64,000 bases of DNA from Micrococcaceae bacterium Sec5.7 (GTDB lineage Bacteria > Actinomycetota > Actinomycetes > Actinomycetales > Micrococcaceae), in assembly GCA_039636785.1 (NCBI GenBank), contig CP144169.1:2108001-2172000 (forward strand), in the 5' to 3' direction. Position 1 is the first letter of the stretch. Each line of letters begins with the position of its first letter. The notes under the pieces are model-generated. The model had not been told where the DNA came from and searched no databases. It saw only the letters and a program-made list of their open reading frames with translations. Shown piece by piece: positions 52,666 to 62,114 of this stretch. The position numbers and the translations under genes were made by a program.

Positions 52666-53901
52666 ATGACACGCAAAGTAGTCATTACCGGCCTGGGCGC
52701 TACCACGCCCATTGGCGGCGATGTACCCACAATGTGGAAGAACGCTTTGAAGGGGGTCTCGGGTGCCCACACACTTGAGGACGACTGGGTGGCCAAGTAT
52801 GAGCTCCCCGTCCACTTCGCGGCCCGCTGCACGGTTCCGGCCCTGGATGTCCTGAGCCGAGTAGAGGCAAAGAGGATGGACCCGTCCACGCAGTTCGGTG
52901 TTATCGCCGCCCGCGAGGCATGGGCCGATTCCGGCATCACCGAAGTTGACCACGACCGCCTGGCCGTGGCATTTGCCACCGGCATCGGCGGCGTCTGGAC
53001 GCTGCTTGATGCGTGGGACACCCTGAAGGAGAAGGGTCCCCGCCGTGTCCTGCCCATGACAGTCCCCATGCTGATGCCCAACGGCGTCGCAGCGGCTGTA
53101 AGCCTTGACCTCGGCGCCCGCGCCGGGGCCCATACACCGGTTTCCGCCTGCGCTTCCGGAACCGAGGCACTGCATCTCGGTCTGGAGCTGATTCGCTCGG
53201 GCAAGGCCGACGTCGTGATGTGCGGTGGCGCTGAAGCAGCGATTCACCCCATGCCCTTGGCAGCATTCTCATCCATGAAGGCGCTCTCCCGCCGTAACGA
53301 CGAGCCCGAGCGCGCGTCACGGCCGTACGACCGCGACCGCGACGGCTTCGTGATGGGCGAAGGCGCCGGTGCGCTGGTCCTCGAAGCCGAGGAGCACGCG
53401 TTGGCGCGTGGTGCCCGCATCTACGCTGAGCTGGCGGGTACCTCGGTAACAGCCGACGCATACCACATCACCGCACCGGATCCGCAGGGTCTGGGCGCCA
53501 CCCGCGCACTTAAGGCTGCAATGTTCGACGGCCGCATCCAGGCAGAGGACGTTGTTCACGTCAACGCCCACGCCACTTCCACTCCGGTAGGTGACAAACC
53601 CGAGTACACGGCGCTCCGTGCAGCGCTGGGGTCCCACATTGACAGCGTGGCTGTCTCCGCCACGAAGTCCCAGATGGGCCACCTGCTGGGCGCTTCCGGC
53701 GCGGTGGAGGCCGTCCTGACAGTTCTGGCGGTGTATGCGCGGAAAGCGCCCGTCACCATCAACCTGGAAAACCAGGATCCGGAGATCCCGCTGGACGTCG
53801 TCACCTCGGTCCGCGATCTGCCCGCCGGTGACATTGTGGCGCTGAGCAACTCCTTCGGTTTCGGCGGGCACAACGCCGTTATCGCTGTTCGAAGCGTCTA
53901 G
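52666..53901 (+). CDS. fabF: 3-oxoacyl-ACP synthase II
   Basis: KAS II condenses malonyl-ACP with growing acyl-ACP. The 411-residue protein has Cys in PVSACASGTEAL, the two catalytic histidines in NAHATSTPVGD and KSQMGHLLGASGA, and the GFGGHNA C-terminal motif (SFGFGGHNAVI). Last gene of the cluster, followed by a strong terminator. beta-Ketoacyl reductase and dehydratase genes are not in this window. Confidence 0.96.
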   Translation: MTRKVVITGLGATTPIGGDVPTMWKNALKGVSGAHTLEDDWVAKYELPVHFAARCTVPALDVLSRVEAKRMDPSTQFGVIAAREAWADSGITEVDHDRLAVAFATGIGGVWTLLDAWDTLKEKGPRRVLPMTVPMLMPNGVAAAVSLDLGARAGAHTPVSACASGTEALHLGLELIRSGKADVVMCGGAEAAIHPMPLAAFSSMKALSRRNDEPERASRPYDRDRDGFVMGEGAGALVLEAEEHALARGARIYAELAGTSVTADAYHITAPDPQGLGATRALKAAMFDGRIQAEDVVHVNAHATSTPVGDKPEYTALRAALGSHIDSVAVSATKSQMGHLLGASGAVEAVLTVLAVYARKAPVTINLENQDPEIPLDVVTSVRDLPAGDIVALSNSFGFGGHNAVIAVRSV

Positions 53902-53922
53902 TCCGAACAACGGGCGCATGGC

Positions 53923-53962
53923 AAGAGGAGGCTCCGCCGGGCGGCTGGGCCTCCTCTTTTTT
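53923..53962 (+). terminator. Terminator of the FAS II operon
   Basis: AAGAGGAGG pairs with CCTCCTCTT with a small inner GCCG/CGGC pairing, followed by TTTT. It starts 21 bases after the fabF stop. Confidence 0.85.
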
Positions 53963-54025
53963 GCTATGGAAACGTGTTTGCTGCGGAATTACCTGATCAG
54001 CCGCGGCGCTGGCCGACGGCCGATA

Positions 54026-54529
54026 TCAGCCCACCTGGTGCAGCCAGCGGACCGGTGCACCTTCGGCGGCATGCCGGAAGGGTTCGAGTTCCTCGTCCCA
54101 TGCTTCTCCCAAAGCAAGGGAGAGCTCGTGGTAGACGGCGGAGGGGTCTCCGGCGCCGGATTCGTAGGCATAACGTATGCGGTCCTCGGACACCATGATG
54201 TTGCCGTGAACGTCGGTCGCTGCGTGGAAGATGCCCAGCTCCGGGGTGTGGGACCAGCGTCCGCCGTCGACGCCCTGGCTCGGTTCCTCGGTAACTTCGT
54301 AGCGGAGGTGGGCCCAACCGCGCAAGGAAGAGGCAAGCTGAGCGCCGGTTCCCTGCGGGCCGGTCCACGACAGCTCGGCACGGAACATTCCGGGCGCCGC
54401 AGGCTGCGGGGTCCACTCAAGATCCGTGCGCTTATCCACGACTGATCCGATGGCCCACTCAACGTGAGGGCACAATGCGGTAGGGGCCGAGTGAACGAAC
54501 AACACACCGCGGGTCATTGCAACAGACAT
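54026..54529 (-). CDS. DUF3145-family protein
   Basis: The 167-residue protein starts MSVAMTRGVLFVHSAPTALC and contains PHVEWAIGSVV, AELSWTGPQGTGAQLASSLR and IRYAYESGAGDPSAVYHELS, the DUF3145 pattern of actinobacteria. The function is unknown. It faces fabF and ends just after the FAS II terminator; that neighbourhood is frequent in relatives. ATG 54529 or 54517 are both possible starts. The 283 bases upstream to xerC hold only promoter-like AT-richer DNA. Confidence 0.85.
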   Translation of the reverse strand: MSVAMTRGVLFVHSAPTALCPHVEWAIGSVVDKRTDLEWTPQPAAPGMFRAELSWTGPQGTGAQLASSLRGWAHLRYEVTEEPSQGVDGGRWSHTPELGIFHAATDVHGNIMVSEDRIRYAYESGAGDPSAVYHELSLALGEAWDEELEPFRHAAEGAPVRWLHQVG

Positions 54530-54812
54530 TCCATCCTCCATAGCTGTAGGTACGTCTTCCCCAACGACCTCTGCCTGGATGTACATGTGCTGTGCCGGGT
54601 TCCGCATGGTGCCGGTGGTCCCTGCCAGACTATGAAATTACTGCCGGTTTCCGCTCTGCGCTCGAAGCGATAGAGCTTCAAGCACAACTTGAAAGTTGCC
54701 CGACTTGAATCTTATTGTGCCGTACGTTGGCTAATTACGCCAGTGCAATTCGCCGTGCCGCCGGCCAAGTGACGGCCATGGCGTCCCCCGTGGCAGAGGT
54801 CATTCACCGGAG

Positions 54813-55739
54813 CTACGCCCGCGGGTGTGCCTGCTGGTAGCTCTGCCGGAGCCGGTCGACGGAAACATGCGTGTAGATCTGGGTGGTGGCCAGACTGCTG
54901 TGTCCCAGGATTTCCTGAACGGCCCTGAGATCCGCCCCGCCGTCCAACAGGTGGGTTGCCGCGGAATGCCGCAGCGCGTGGGGGCCGGTGGCGGCGGTGT
55001 CCCCGAGGGCCTCGAAGACATCCCTGACCACGCTTCGGACCTGACGCTGGTCAACTCTCCTGCCTCTGGCCCCCAGAAAAAGGGCGGGTCCGCTGTCCGC
55101 CGCGGCAACAAGCGGACGGCCGCGGCGGAGCCAGTCGTCGACGGCGACCGCGGCCGGAACACCGTACGGAACCGTCCGCTCCTTATCGCCCTTGCCGATG
55201 ACGCGCAATGTCCTGCGGTCCGGATCGAGATCGTCCACGTCCATGCCTGCCAGTTCGCCTACGCGCACCCCGGTTGCATAGAGCAGCTCCACCATGGCGC
55301 GGTTCCGCAGCGCCAGTGGTGCGCCGTCGGCGGCTGCCTCTTCCAGTTCACGGAGCAGGCGCACCAGCTGTTGCTGCTGCAGCACGCCCGGCAGTGATTT
55401 GTCCTTCCTGGGGGCCTTGAGCCTCAGCGCAGGATCAGTTTCGATCAGTTCCTCGCGCACGGCCCAGGCCGTGAAAGCGCGGGCCGTGGCTGATCTGCGC
55501 GCCAGCGTTGACCGGGCCATCCCCAATTCGCTCTGAGCACCGAGCCAGCGTCTGAGGGTGCCCAGTTCAATGCCGGCCAGATCGTGGATACCTTCTGAGG
55601 CTGCATGGGTCAGCAGGCTGTTGATGTCCGAGAGGTAGGCGCGCAGCGTGTGGGGAGACATTGCCCGCTCCGCCTCCACATAGCGCCCGAAGCGGCGGAC
55701 GGCGCGGGCCAGCTCCGGAGGCAGTTCCTGTGTATCCAC
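54813..55739 (-). CDS. xerC: Tyrosine recombinase XerC
   Basis: With XerD it resolves chromosome dimers at dif. The 309-residue protein has the N-terminal SAM-like core-binding domain (about 1-100; RRFGRYVEAERAMSPHTLRA) and a complete catalytic domain: R in YATGVRVGELAG, K in GKGDKERTVPY, HxxR in GPHALRHSAATH, H in LGHSSL and nucleophile Y in TQIYTHVS. The GTG start at 55739 gives VDTQELPPELARA. In the conserved order after dprA. Intact, unlike the recombinases in the island. Confidence 0.93.
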   Translation of the reverse strand: MDTQELPPELARAVRRFGRYVEAERAMSPHTLRAYLSDINSLLTHAASEGIHDLAGIELGTLRRWLGAQSELGMARSTLARRSATARAFTAWAVREELIETDPALRLKAPRKDKSLPGVLQQQQLVRLLRELEEAAADGAPLALRNRAMVELLYATGVRVGELAGMDVDDLDPDRRTLRVIGKGDKERTVPYGVPAAVAVDDWLRRGRPLVAAADSGPALFLGARGRRVDQRQVRSVVRDVFEALGDTAATGPHALRHSAATHLLDGGADLRAVQEILGHSSLATTQIYTHVSVDRLRQSYQQAHPRA

Positions 55740-55802
55740 ACACCAACTCTCCCAGCATCCGGCGGTCATTCACGGAATGGCACGGCCAGGCAGACAACTT
55801 CG

Positions 55803-56987
55803 TTACACGGTTTCCTTGGACCGTTTCCAGCCGCCCCTTTCCGATGTGGCCAGTCCCAGCAGTCCAAGCCGGCCGAGTCCAGCCCTGACGGAGTCAACGC
55901 TGAGCCCGGCAACGGTGCAGAGTTTCTCCACGGAGCTCGTGGACCTCAGCGGCAGCGCGTCCAGCAGGATCAGGTCCTCGAGCGTCAGGCCGTCGTGGTC
56001 GGCCCGCGTGCCTTCCCTGGGTTCCGTTAGGGATTCACCGCTGGGAGACGCCAGTTCCGCAATTTCCCCGGCATCCGTAACGCAGACGGCGCCGCCTTCC
56101 CGCAGCAGCCGGTGGCAGCCCGCCGAATTGGCGCTGTGCACTGACCCGGGAACGGCTCCGACCGCCCGGCCAAGGGTTTCCGCATGATGGGCCGTGTTGA
56201 GCGCCCCCGAACGCCATCTGGCCTCCACCACCACTGTGACGGCCGCCAGCGCCGCAATCAGCCTGTTGCGTTGCAGGAATCTGTAACGGGTGGGCGCCGA
56301 TCCGGGCGGCACTTCAGCGATCACGGCCCCCTGGTTGGACACGGCGCGGAGCAGGTCGTCATTGCCTGACGGGTAGAACCGGTCCACACCGCCAGCCATT
56401 ACGGCAATGGTGGGCAACGGTCCGGATCCCCCGGCCAGTGCCGCCCTGTGCGCGTGAGCGTCGATACCGTACGCCCCACCCGAAATGACAGTGAATCCCC
56501 GCTGCGCCAGGGAATACGCGAGATCCCCGGTCACCGATGCCCCGTAACTGGTGCTGTCGCGGGATCCCACAAGTGCCACGGACTGCGCGGCGGCGGGCAG
56601 CTCCTGTTCAACGCCACGCCACCAGAGACAGATGGGTTCATGGATCCCCAGATCGGCCAGCTGGCCGGGCCAGAGGTCATCCGCCGGCATAATCATGCGG
56701 CCGCCGAGTCTTTGCATGGTGGCCAAGTCCCTCCCAGGCGCCAGGTCCGGGATCCGCGGAGCCCACCGCTTGAGGGCAGCGCTGATACCGGCCCAGGTGC
56801 TGCCTGCGCCGTTTTCGGCCAGCACTCCGGTGATGTCCTGCTCCAGCCGTGGTCCGGCCAGTAGCTGACCGGTCGCTATCCTCAGGGCGTCCTCTGCCCC
56901 CGCCACGTGCACCAGTGCCAGGCCTGCGGCATCCTGTGGCTCCATGAGCCGGGACAGTGCTGCGCGCGCGTATCTTTCGTTTTCCAT
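55803..56987 (-). CDS. dprA: DNA-processing protein DprA
   Basis: DprA binds incoming single-stranded DNA and loads RecA during natural transformation. The 394-residue protein has an N-terminal helical region, the Rossmann-like core (about 110-320) with VALVGSRDSTSYG, ISGGAYGIDAHAHRAAL, TIAVMAGGVDRFYP and RFLQRNRLIAALAAVTVVVE, and a C-terminal winged-helix (DLILLDALPLRSTSSVEKL). The ATG 56987 starts 13 bases after the yifB stop. The upstream open frame overlaps yifB and is not coding. Confidence 0.95.
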   Translation of the reverse strand: MENERYARAALSRLMEPQDAAGLALVHVAGAEDALRIATGQLLAGPRLEQDITGVLAENGAGSTWAGISAALKRWAPRIPDLAPGRDLATMQRLGGRMIMPADDLWPGQLADLGIHEPICLWWRGVEQELPAAAQSVALVGSRDSTSYGASVTGDLAYSLAQRGFTVISGGAYGIDAHAHRAALAGGSGPLPTIAVMAGGVDRFYPSGNDDLLRAVSNQGAVIAEVPPGSAPTRYRFLQRNRLIAALAAVTVVVEARWRSGALNTAHHAETLGRAVGAVPGSVHSANSAGCHRLLREGGAVCVTDAGEIAELASPSGESLTEPREGTRADHDGLTLEDLILLDALPLRSTSSVEKLCTVAGLSVDSVRAGLGRLGLLGLATSERGGWKRSKETV

Positions 56988-57000
56988 CAGGTTGTTCCTT

Positions 57001-58545
57001 TCACGCGGCGGCTGACCCAGCCTGCCGGAGGCTGAGTGCCTGTCCAATGTCATTGAGGTCCGGTTTGTCACGGCGGGCCAGATCTGCCAGCGTCCAGGCC
57101 AGGCGCAATACGCGGTCGTAGCCGCGGGCTGTGAGAACTCCCCGTTCAAGGGAGTGGTCCAGAATTCGGGTGGTGGGTGCGGCAAGCCTTAATTCGCCGC
57201 GTAGGACTCGGCCCGGCACCTGTGAGTTGGTTTCCATGCCAAGGGGCCGGAGCCGTTGCAGCTGAAGCTCGCGGGCAGCGATCACACGTCCCGCGACCGC
57301 GGCCGTATTCTCCTCGGCCCCGGACTGACCGAAATCGGCAAGGGATACACGCTCCACCTGCAGCTGGATGTCCACACGGTCCAGCAGCGGTCCTGACATC
57401 CGCGCCAGGTACCGGCGCCGCATCATGGGTGTGCACGTGCAGTCGAGTCCCTTACCGGAGGCCTTGCCGCAAGGGCACGGATTGGCGGCAAGGACCAGCT
57501 GGAACCGCGCCGGATAGGCTGCGGTGCCGGCTGAGCGGTGGATCACCAGCTCGCCGCTCTCCAACGGTTGGCGCAGGGCGTCCAGGACACGGCGCTCATA
57601 CTCCGGAGCCTCGTCAAGGAACAGGACGCCCCGATGCGCCCGCGAGGCCGCTCCGGGGCGGGGCAGCCCGGACCCGCCCCCAATGATCGCGGCGGAAGTC
57701 GCCGTGTGGTGCGGGTTCTCGAAGGGCGGCCGGCGCATCAGCTGTACAGCGGAGGATGGCAGTTCGCACAGCGAGTGGATGGCCGTCACTTCCATGGCCG
57801 CCGTATCGCCCAGATCAGGCAGGAGTCCCGGAAGCCGCTCAGCCAGCATGGTCTTTCCCGCCCCGGGAGGTCCGGTCAGCAAGAGGTGGTGGGCGCCGGC
57901 CGCGGCCACCTCCAGGGCACGGCGGGCATCGCCCTGGCCGGAGACGTCACACATGTCCGGAACCAGCCCCGGAGGGCCGTCACCTGCCGGCATGCCCGGC
58001 TGGTCCTCCGGCTCAAAGTCCAGGGCCAGCTCCAGCGGGTCTGCTCCGAAATCGAAAGCAAGCCGGGCAAGGGTCTTGTATCCGGTGACCCGCGCGCCGG
58101 GCACCAGGGCAGCTTCTGCGGCGTTGGCCTGGGCAACCACCACGTCCGGGTAGCCTGCCTGCACCGCAGCCATAACGGCCGGAAGGACACCCCGCACAGG
58201 CCGCAGCCTGCCATCCAGGCCCAGCTCGGCAATAAAGACAGTCCGGTTGGTGGACCTGATGTCCTCTGCCGCCAGCAGCACCGCCATCGCGATGGCGAGA
58301 TCGAAGCCCGAACCGCGCTTGGGCAACGACGCGGGAATCAGGTTGGCGGTGATCTTCCGGCGGCTGAGCGGGATGCCGGAGTTCTGCGCGGCGGAACGGA
58401 TCCGCTCCTTGGCCTCATTCAGCGAAGCGTCCGGCAGCCCGAGGATGACAAAAGCCGGAAGCGTCTGCCCGATGTCCGCCTCAACTTCGACGATGTACCC
58501 GTTGAGCCCCACGAGAGCCACGGAGTAGCTCCGGCCGAGAGCCAA
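57001..58545 (-). CDS. YifB/ComM-family Mg-chelatase-like AAA+ ATPase
   Basis: The 514-residue protein has an N-terminal Lon-protease-like (ChlI) domain (1-180, including NLIPASLPKRGSGFDLAIAM) and a central AAA+ domain with Walker A GPPGAGKTML and Walker B GVLFLDEAPEY. A C-terminal Mg-chelatase domain follows (GYDRVLRLAWTLADL). CPCG and CTC clusters near 350 are typical. ComM helps branch migration in transformation; the place between yraN and dprA fits a DNA-uptake role. The start is TTG 58545, immediately after the yraN TAG. Confidence 0.93.
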   Translation of the reverse strand: MALGRSYSVALVGLNGYIVEVEADIGQTLPAFVILGLPDASLNEAKERIRSAAQNSGIPLSRRKITANLIPASLPKRGSGFDLAIAMAVLLAAEDIRSTNRTVFIAELGLDGRLRPVRGVLPAVMAAVQAGYPDVVVAQANAAEAALVPGARVTGYKTLARLAFDFGADPLELALDFEPEDQPGMPAGDGPPGLVPDMCDVSGQGDARRALEVAAAGAHHLLLTGPPGAGKTMLAERLPGLLPDLGDTAAMEVTAIHSLCELPSSAVQLMRRPPFENPHHTATSAAIIGGGSGLPRPGAASRAHRGVLFLDEAPEYERRVLDALRQPLESGELVIHRSAGTAAYPARFQLVLAANPCPCGKASGKGLDCTCTPMMRRRYLARMSGPLLDRVDIQLQVERVSLADFGQSGAEENTAAVAGRVIAARELQLQRLRPLGMETNSQVPGRVLRGELRLAAPTTRILDHSLERGVLTARGYDRVLRLAWTLADLARRDKPDLNDIGQALSLRQAGSAAA

Positions 58546-58902
58546 CTACCCCACCCCCTTGAGGTGCTCCAGGACAGGTTCGCCGCCGCCGTCGTCCACC
58601 ACGGCGATGACGTCCACGCGGCGCAGCGGCATTCTGAGTTCACGGTCGCGGCACCATGCGGATCCCAGCCTGTGCAGTCGGGCAAGCTTGTCCGGGCCCA
58701 CGGCCTCGAACGGGTGGCCATAGGCCAGCGATCTGCGGGTCTTTACTTCCGCGATTACCAGGGCATCACCGTCGAGCGCGACGATGTCGATTTCGCCTTC
58801 GGGGCAGCGCCAGTTGCGCTCCACGATCAGCATGCCCAGCGATTCCAGATATCCGGCGGCGAGCTCTTCCCCGCGCCGGCCCAGCAAGTCTTTGGCTTTC
58901 AT
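58546..58902 (-). CDS. YraN / UPF0102-family nuclease-like protein
   Basis: The 118-residue protein starts MKAKDLLGRRGEELAAGYLE and carries the restriction-endonuclease-like core: E11/E13, D in EGEIDIVALDG, and E-x-K in VIAEVKTRRS. Holliday-junction-resolvase-like fold is known for the family; its activity is not settled. First gene of the yraN-yifB-dprA set; its stop abuts the yifB start. Confidence 0.92.
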   Translation of the reverse strand: MKAKDLLGRRGEELAAGYLESLGMLIVERNWRCPEGEIDIVALDGDALVIAEVKTRRSLAYGHPFEAVGPDKLARLHRLGSAWCRDRELRMPLRRVDVIAVVDDGGGEPVLEHLKGVG

Positions 58903-59025
58903 TTCTACCTCCGCAACCAGCCTGAGGGGGCATGATCACGGTGGACAGACTGTTATTTCGCTATGTGGGAAACCCTGCGATACAGCGGCGTGTGGAGGAA
59001 GAGTGCCGCGGCCTGGCGGACGGGG

Positions 59026-59352
59026 TCAGTTGCCGAGGTCAACGTCCTTGGGCAGCGCAAGTTCTTCGTTGCGCGGAAGTTCTTCGACGTTAACGTCCTT
59101 GAACGTGATGACCCGGACGCTTTTGACGAACCGCGCCGAGCGGTAAACGTCCCACACCCACGCGTCCTGGAGCGTCAGATCGAAGTAGACCTCGCCGTCC
59201 GCGCTGCGTGCCTGCAGGTCAACGTGGTTGGCCAGATAGAAACGACGCTCGGTCTCGACAACGTAGCTGAACAGGCTGACAACGTCGCGGTACTCACGGT
59301 AGAGCTGCAGCTCCATGTCTGTCTCGTAGTTTTCAAGGTCCTCGGCACTCAT
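59026..59352 (-). CDS. DUF2469-family protein
   Basis: The 108-residue acidic protein starts MSAEDLENYETDMELQLYRE and contains YRDVVSLFSYVVETERRFYL, ANHVDLQ and YFDLTLQDAWVWDVYRSARF, characteristic of DUF2469. The family is restricted to actinobacteria and nearly always sits between rnhB and yraN. The function is unknown. ATG 59352 was selected as the family start. Confidence 0.9.
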   Translation of the reverse strand: MSAEDLENYETDMELQLYREYRDVVSLFSYVVETERRFYLANHVDLQARSADGEVYFDLTLQDAWVWDVYRSARFVKSVRVITFKDVNVEELPRNEELALPKDVDLGN

Positions 59353-59454
59353 GGTTCCATCTTGCACCATGGAGCGGGCAGGAAGCGCACTGACGGACAC
59401 TGCGGCGCCAAAGCCGCCGCCAAGCAGCCGCGTAAGCAGCCCCCGTCTAAACTG

Positions 59455-60120
59455 TCAGAGGAGCCGCCAGCTGACCCGGTGGTAGGGCGTGGGGCCGGCC
59501 GCCCGGATGGCGTCACGGTGGGATGCCGTGCCGTAGCCCTTGTTGACGTTCCAGCCGAAGTCCGGGAATTCTCCGTGGAGTTCCTGCATCCGGTGGTCCC
59601 GTTCCACTTTGGCCAGGACGCTTGCGGCGGCCACGCTCAGGCACTGCATATCGGCTTTGATCCGGGTGTGGACTGGGGCGTCGCAGCCGGGATCCGCGGC
59701 GGGCTCTTCAAAGAGCGAGGGCTGTGAGACCGGTGACAGCCAATTGTGGCTGCCGTCCAGCAACACCACGTCCGGAGTGATGCCCGTGCTCAGGACCTCG
59801 AACCATGCCCGGGTACCTGCCAGCCTCAGAGCGCCCACAATTCCAAGCGAATCGATCTCCTGCGCGGAGGCGTGCCCCACGGCTGAGGCCACGCTCCAGT
59901 CCCGGACCAGGGGTTCCAGACGTTCGCGGTCGGCGGGTTTGAGGAGTTTGCTGTCACGTACGTCGGCCAGCAGTTCCTGCTGCTGAAGATCAACGACGGC
60001 GATCCCCACGCTCACGGGACCGGCCAGCGCTCCGCGGCCTACTTCGTCGACGCCCGCGAGGAACCGCACGCCGTGGGCGAGGAAGGCACGCTCATGCTCG
60101 AGGGTGGGTGCGGCGGACAC
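59455..60120 (-). CDS. rnhB: Ribonuclease HII
   Basis: RNase HII cuts at ribonucleotides in DNA and RNA/DNA hybrids. The 221-residue protein has [17 protein letters not shown] (catalytic D and E), [18 protein letters not shown] (third catalytic D) and [18 protein letters not shown] at the C-terminus. GTG 60120 ([13 protein letters not shown]) is the best start: it lies two bases after the lepB stop. The longer frame would overlap lepB. Expected to be co-transcribed with lepB. Confidence 0.93.
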   Translation of the reverse strand: MSAAPTLEHERAFLAHGVRFLAGVDEVGRGALAGPVSVGIAVVDLQQQELLADVRDSKLLKPADRERLEPLVRDWSVASAVGHASAQEIDSLGIVGALRLAGTRAWFEVLSTGITPDVVLLDGSHNWLSPVSQPSLFEEPAADPGCDAPVHTRIKADMQCLSVAAASVLAKVERDHRMQELHGEFPDFGWNVNKGYGTASHRDAIRAAGPTPYHRVSWRLL

Positions 60121-60122
60121 TG

Positions 60123-60974
60123 CTATCCGGCCGCGGAGGGTACGTTCCGGAATACGTCCGGATAGTTGTCGAGGGACGAAAGCCGGTTCAGCGGCCACGC
60201 AATGACGGCGGCCTTACCCTCGATATCGGCCATATCGACGAAGCCTCCGTTGGATTCCGCATGGGAGCGCGAGTCCGCGGAGTGGTTCCGGTTGTCACCC
60301 ATGACCCATACCTTGCCAGCCGGGACGACAACGTCGAAGTTACGGATTTCCGGTGTTTCGGCGGGGTTTACATAGGTCTCGTCGAGTGTCGATCCGTTGA
60401 TGGTGAGTCGTCCGTCCGCGTCGCAACAGATCACATGGTCTCCCGGGAGCCCGATCACGCGCTTGACCAGGTGCTGTTCGGAATTGTCCGGGAGCAGGCC
60501 AACAAACGTCAGGCTGTCCTGGACCCAGGTGAACGGGCCGTCGCTCTTCTCGGGGGTTGGGGTCAGCCAGCCCTTGGTGTCCTTGAACACAACCACGTCG
60601 CCGCGGGACAAGGCGAACGGTTCCGGAACCAGCAGATTGACGAAGATGCGGTCGTTCACGTCCAGTGTGCTGACCATGGATTCAGAAGGGATGTAAAAAG
60701 CGCGGAAGAGGAAAGTCTTGATCAGGAAGGAAAGCACAACGGCGATCACCACCACGGTGGCGACTTCCTTCAGCCAGAGAAGCAGCGGGCTGCGCCTGGC
60801 ACCCGACGACACGGAATGCGCAGGCCCAGAACGCGGAGTTCCGGCCGTCGCCGGCTCAGGCTTCCAAGGCTCAGCCTTCAGGTGACCGGCGGCATCCTGG
60901 TCTTCCGGAATGCCCGGGAGTCCTCGAGCCTCGCCGCGCTGCGGATCAGGTGTCCGGGGTTGGTTCTCGGGCAT
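60123..60974 (-). CDS. lepB: Signal peptidase I (downstream copy)
   Basis: This membrane serine-lysine protease removes signal peptides outside the cytoplasmic membrane. The 283-residue protein has a long Pro/Gly-rich cytoplasmic N-terminus (1-70), one membrane helix (about 72-95, [20 protein letters not shown]), the catalytic Ser in [17 protein letters not shown] and catalytic Lys in [27 protein letters not shown] is box E. Its ATG directly follows the stop of the first lepB. About half identical in core boxes to its neighbour, so a tandem duplication with divergence. Confidence 0.94.
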   Translation of the reverse strand: MPENQPRTPDPQRGEARGLPGIPEDQDAAGHLKAEPWKPEPATAGTPRSGPAHSVSSGARRSPLLLWLKEVATVVVIAVVLSFLIKTFLFRAFYIPSESMVSTLDVNDRIFVNLLVPEPFALSRGDVVVFKDTKGWLTPTPEKSDGPFTWVQDSLTFVGLLPDNSEQHLVKRVIGLPGDHVICCDADGRLTINGSTLDETYVNPAETPEIRNFDVVVPAGKVWVMGDNRNHSADSRSHAESNGGFVDMADIEGKAAVIAWPLNRLSSLDNYPDVFRNVPSAAG

Positions 60975-61652
60975 CTACTGTCCGTCCTTTGTAGTTGTTC
61001 CGGCCGCGGGCGGCCGTGGCACTTCCGTAAATCTATCAAGAGGCCAAAGGATCCGGACCGGCCGGCCGATGACGCGTTCCACGGGAACCATGCCGCCACC
61101 CGGCGCCCCGAGCAGACTGCGGGAATCCGCGGATTTGGAACGGTGGTCGCCGAGCAGCCATAGTCTTCCTTCAGGCACGATCACGCTGAACTTCTGCTTG
61201 CTCGGCGCATCTCCTTGGTAAAGATAGTGTTCCGCAAGCGGCTGGCCGTTCACTGTGAGCCGCCGCCCGGCGTCGCAGCAGATGACGTGATCCCCCGGGA
61301 GCCCGATGACGCGCTTGACGTAGGTGGTATCGCTTCCGGTGAGGCCCAGCCAATGACCCGCGGCAGCGACCCCATCCTGGACTGGTCCCCTGCCGCTGTT
61401 GAGCGGCGCAAAAGTGCCCCGCCCGTCAAACACCACGACGTCGCCGCGCCGGATGGGCTCCGCGTGGAAATCGGTCCGGGATACCAGGATCCTGTCGCCG
61501 GACCAAAACAGCGGTTCCATCGATTCGGAGGGAATGTAATAGACGTCCAGCCACAGTGACCGGACCAGCCCGCTGATGGCCACGGCCAAGGCAAGGGCCG
61601 GAAACGCAAAACGCCAGCCCAGTTTCCTGGGCTGGCGTTCTGTCTGGTCCAT
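60975..61652 (-). CDS. lepB: Signal peptidase I (upstream copy)
   Basis: The 225-residue protein has a short N-terminus (MDQTERQPRKLGWRFAFP), one membrane helix (about 16-36), catalytic Ser in YIPSESMEPLFWSGDRI, Lys in [13 protein letters not shown] and box E WLLGDHRSKSADSR. It lies between rplS and the second lepB with no gap to the latter. Codons 5-14 form a perfect 13-bp hairpin followed by TTTTGCGTTT, which looks like a terminator inside the gene. Intact protein; the two copies may differ in substrate range. Confidence 0.94.
   Translation of the reverse strand: MDQTERQPRKLGWRFAFPALALAVAISGLVRSLWLDVYYIPSESMEPLFWSGDRILVSRTDFHAEPIRRGDVVVFDGRGTFAPLNSGRGPVQDGVAAAGHWLGLTGSDTTYVKRVIGLPGDHVICCDAGRRLTVNGQPLAEHYLYQGDAPSKQKFSVIVPEGRLWLLGDHRSKSADSRSLLGAPGGGMVPVERVIGRPVRILWPLDRFTEVPRPPAAGTTTKDGQ
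61610..61639 (-). terminator. Intrinsic-terminator-like hairpin within the first lepB codons
   Basis: On the minus strand AACGCCAGCCCAG, GAAA loop, CTGGGCTGGCGTT, then TTGCGTTT. The perfect 13-bp GC-rich stem with a GNRA tetraloop lies 14-43 bases into the lepB coding sequence and about 98-127 bases after the rplS stop. It could end most rplS transcripts before lepB. Confidence 0.65.
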
Positions 61653-61736
61653 GATCCGTATCCTGTGGCACTGCGGCGAATAACTCCGGCGCTGGCCGGG
61701 TACGGAGCGGGGACCCGCGGTGTAAACCAGGGAGGC

Positions 61737-62114
61737 TTACTTGGCAGCCTTCGCGGACTTCGTGGTGAGGAAGTCGCGCTTTTCCTTGATCTTGGCAGCC
61801 TTGCCGCGCAGATCGCGCATGTAGTAAAGCTTGGCGCGGCGGACGTCACCCTTGGAGACGACCTCGATCTTGTCGATGATCGGGGAGTGTACCGGGAAGG
61901 TACGCTCTACACCGACGCCGAACGAGACCTTGCGGACCGTGAAGGTCTCGCGGAGGCCGTCGCCGTGGCGGCCCAGGACGAAGCCCTGGAATACCTGGAC
62001 GCGGGAGTTCTTGCCTTCAATGATGTTCACGTGAACCTTGAGGGTGTCACCCGCGCGGAAGACGGGAACATCGGTGCGCAGCGAGGCTGCGTCTACGGAA
62101 TCGAGGATATGCAT
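61737..62114 (-). CDS. rplS: 50S ribosomal protein L19
   Basis: L19 sits at the interface of the ribosomal subunits near the 16S contact. The 125-residue protein starts [20 protein letters not shown] and contains [40 protein letters not shown] and [20 protein letters not shown], all standard. ATG 62114 was chosen as the family start. The 292-base gap to trmD suggests its own promoter; nothing else is recognised there. Confidence 0.97.
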   Translation of the reverse strand: MHILDSVDAASLRTDVPVFRAGDTLKVHVNIIEGKNSRVQVFQGFVLGRHGDGLRETFTVRKVSFGVGVERTFPVHSPIIDKIEVVSKGDVRRAKLYYMRDLRGKAAKIKEKRDFLTTKSAKAAK

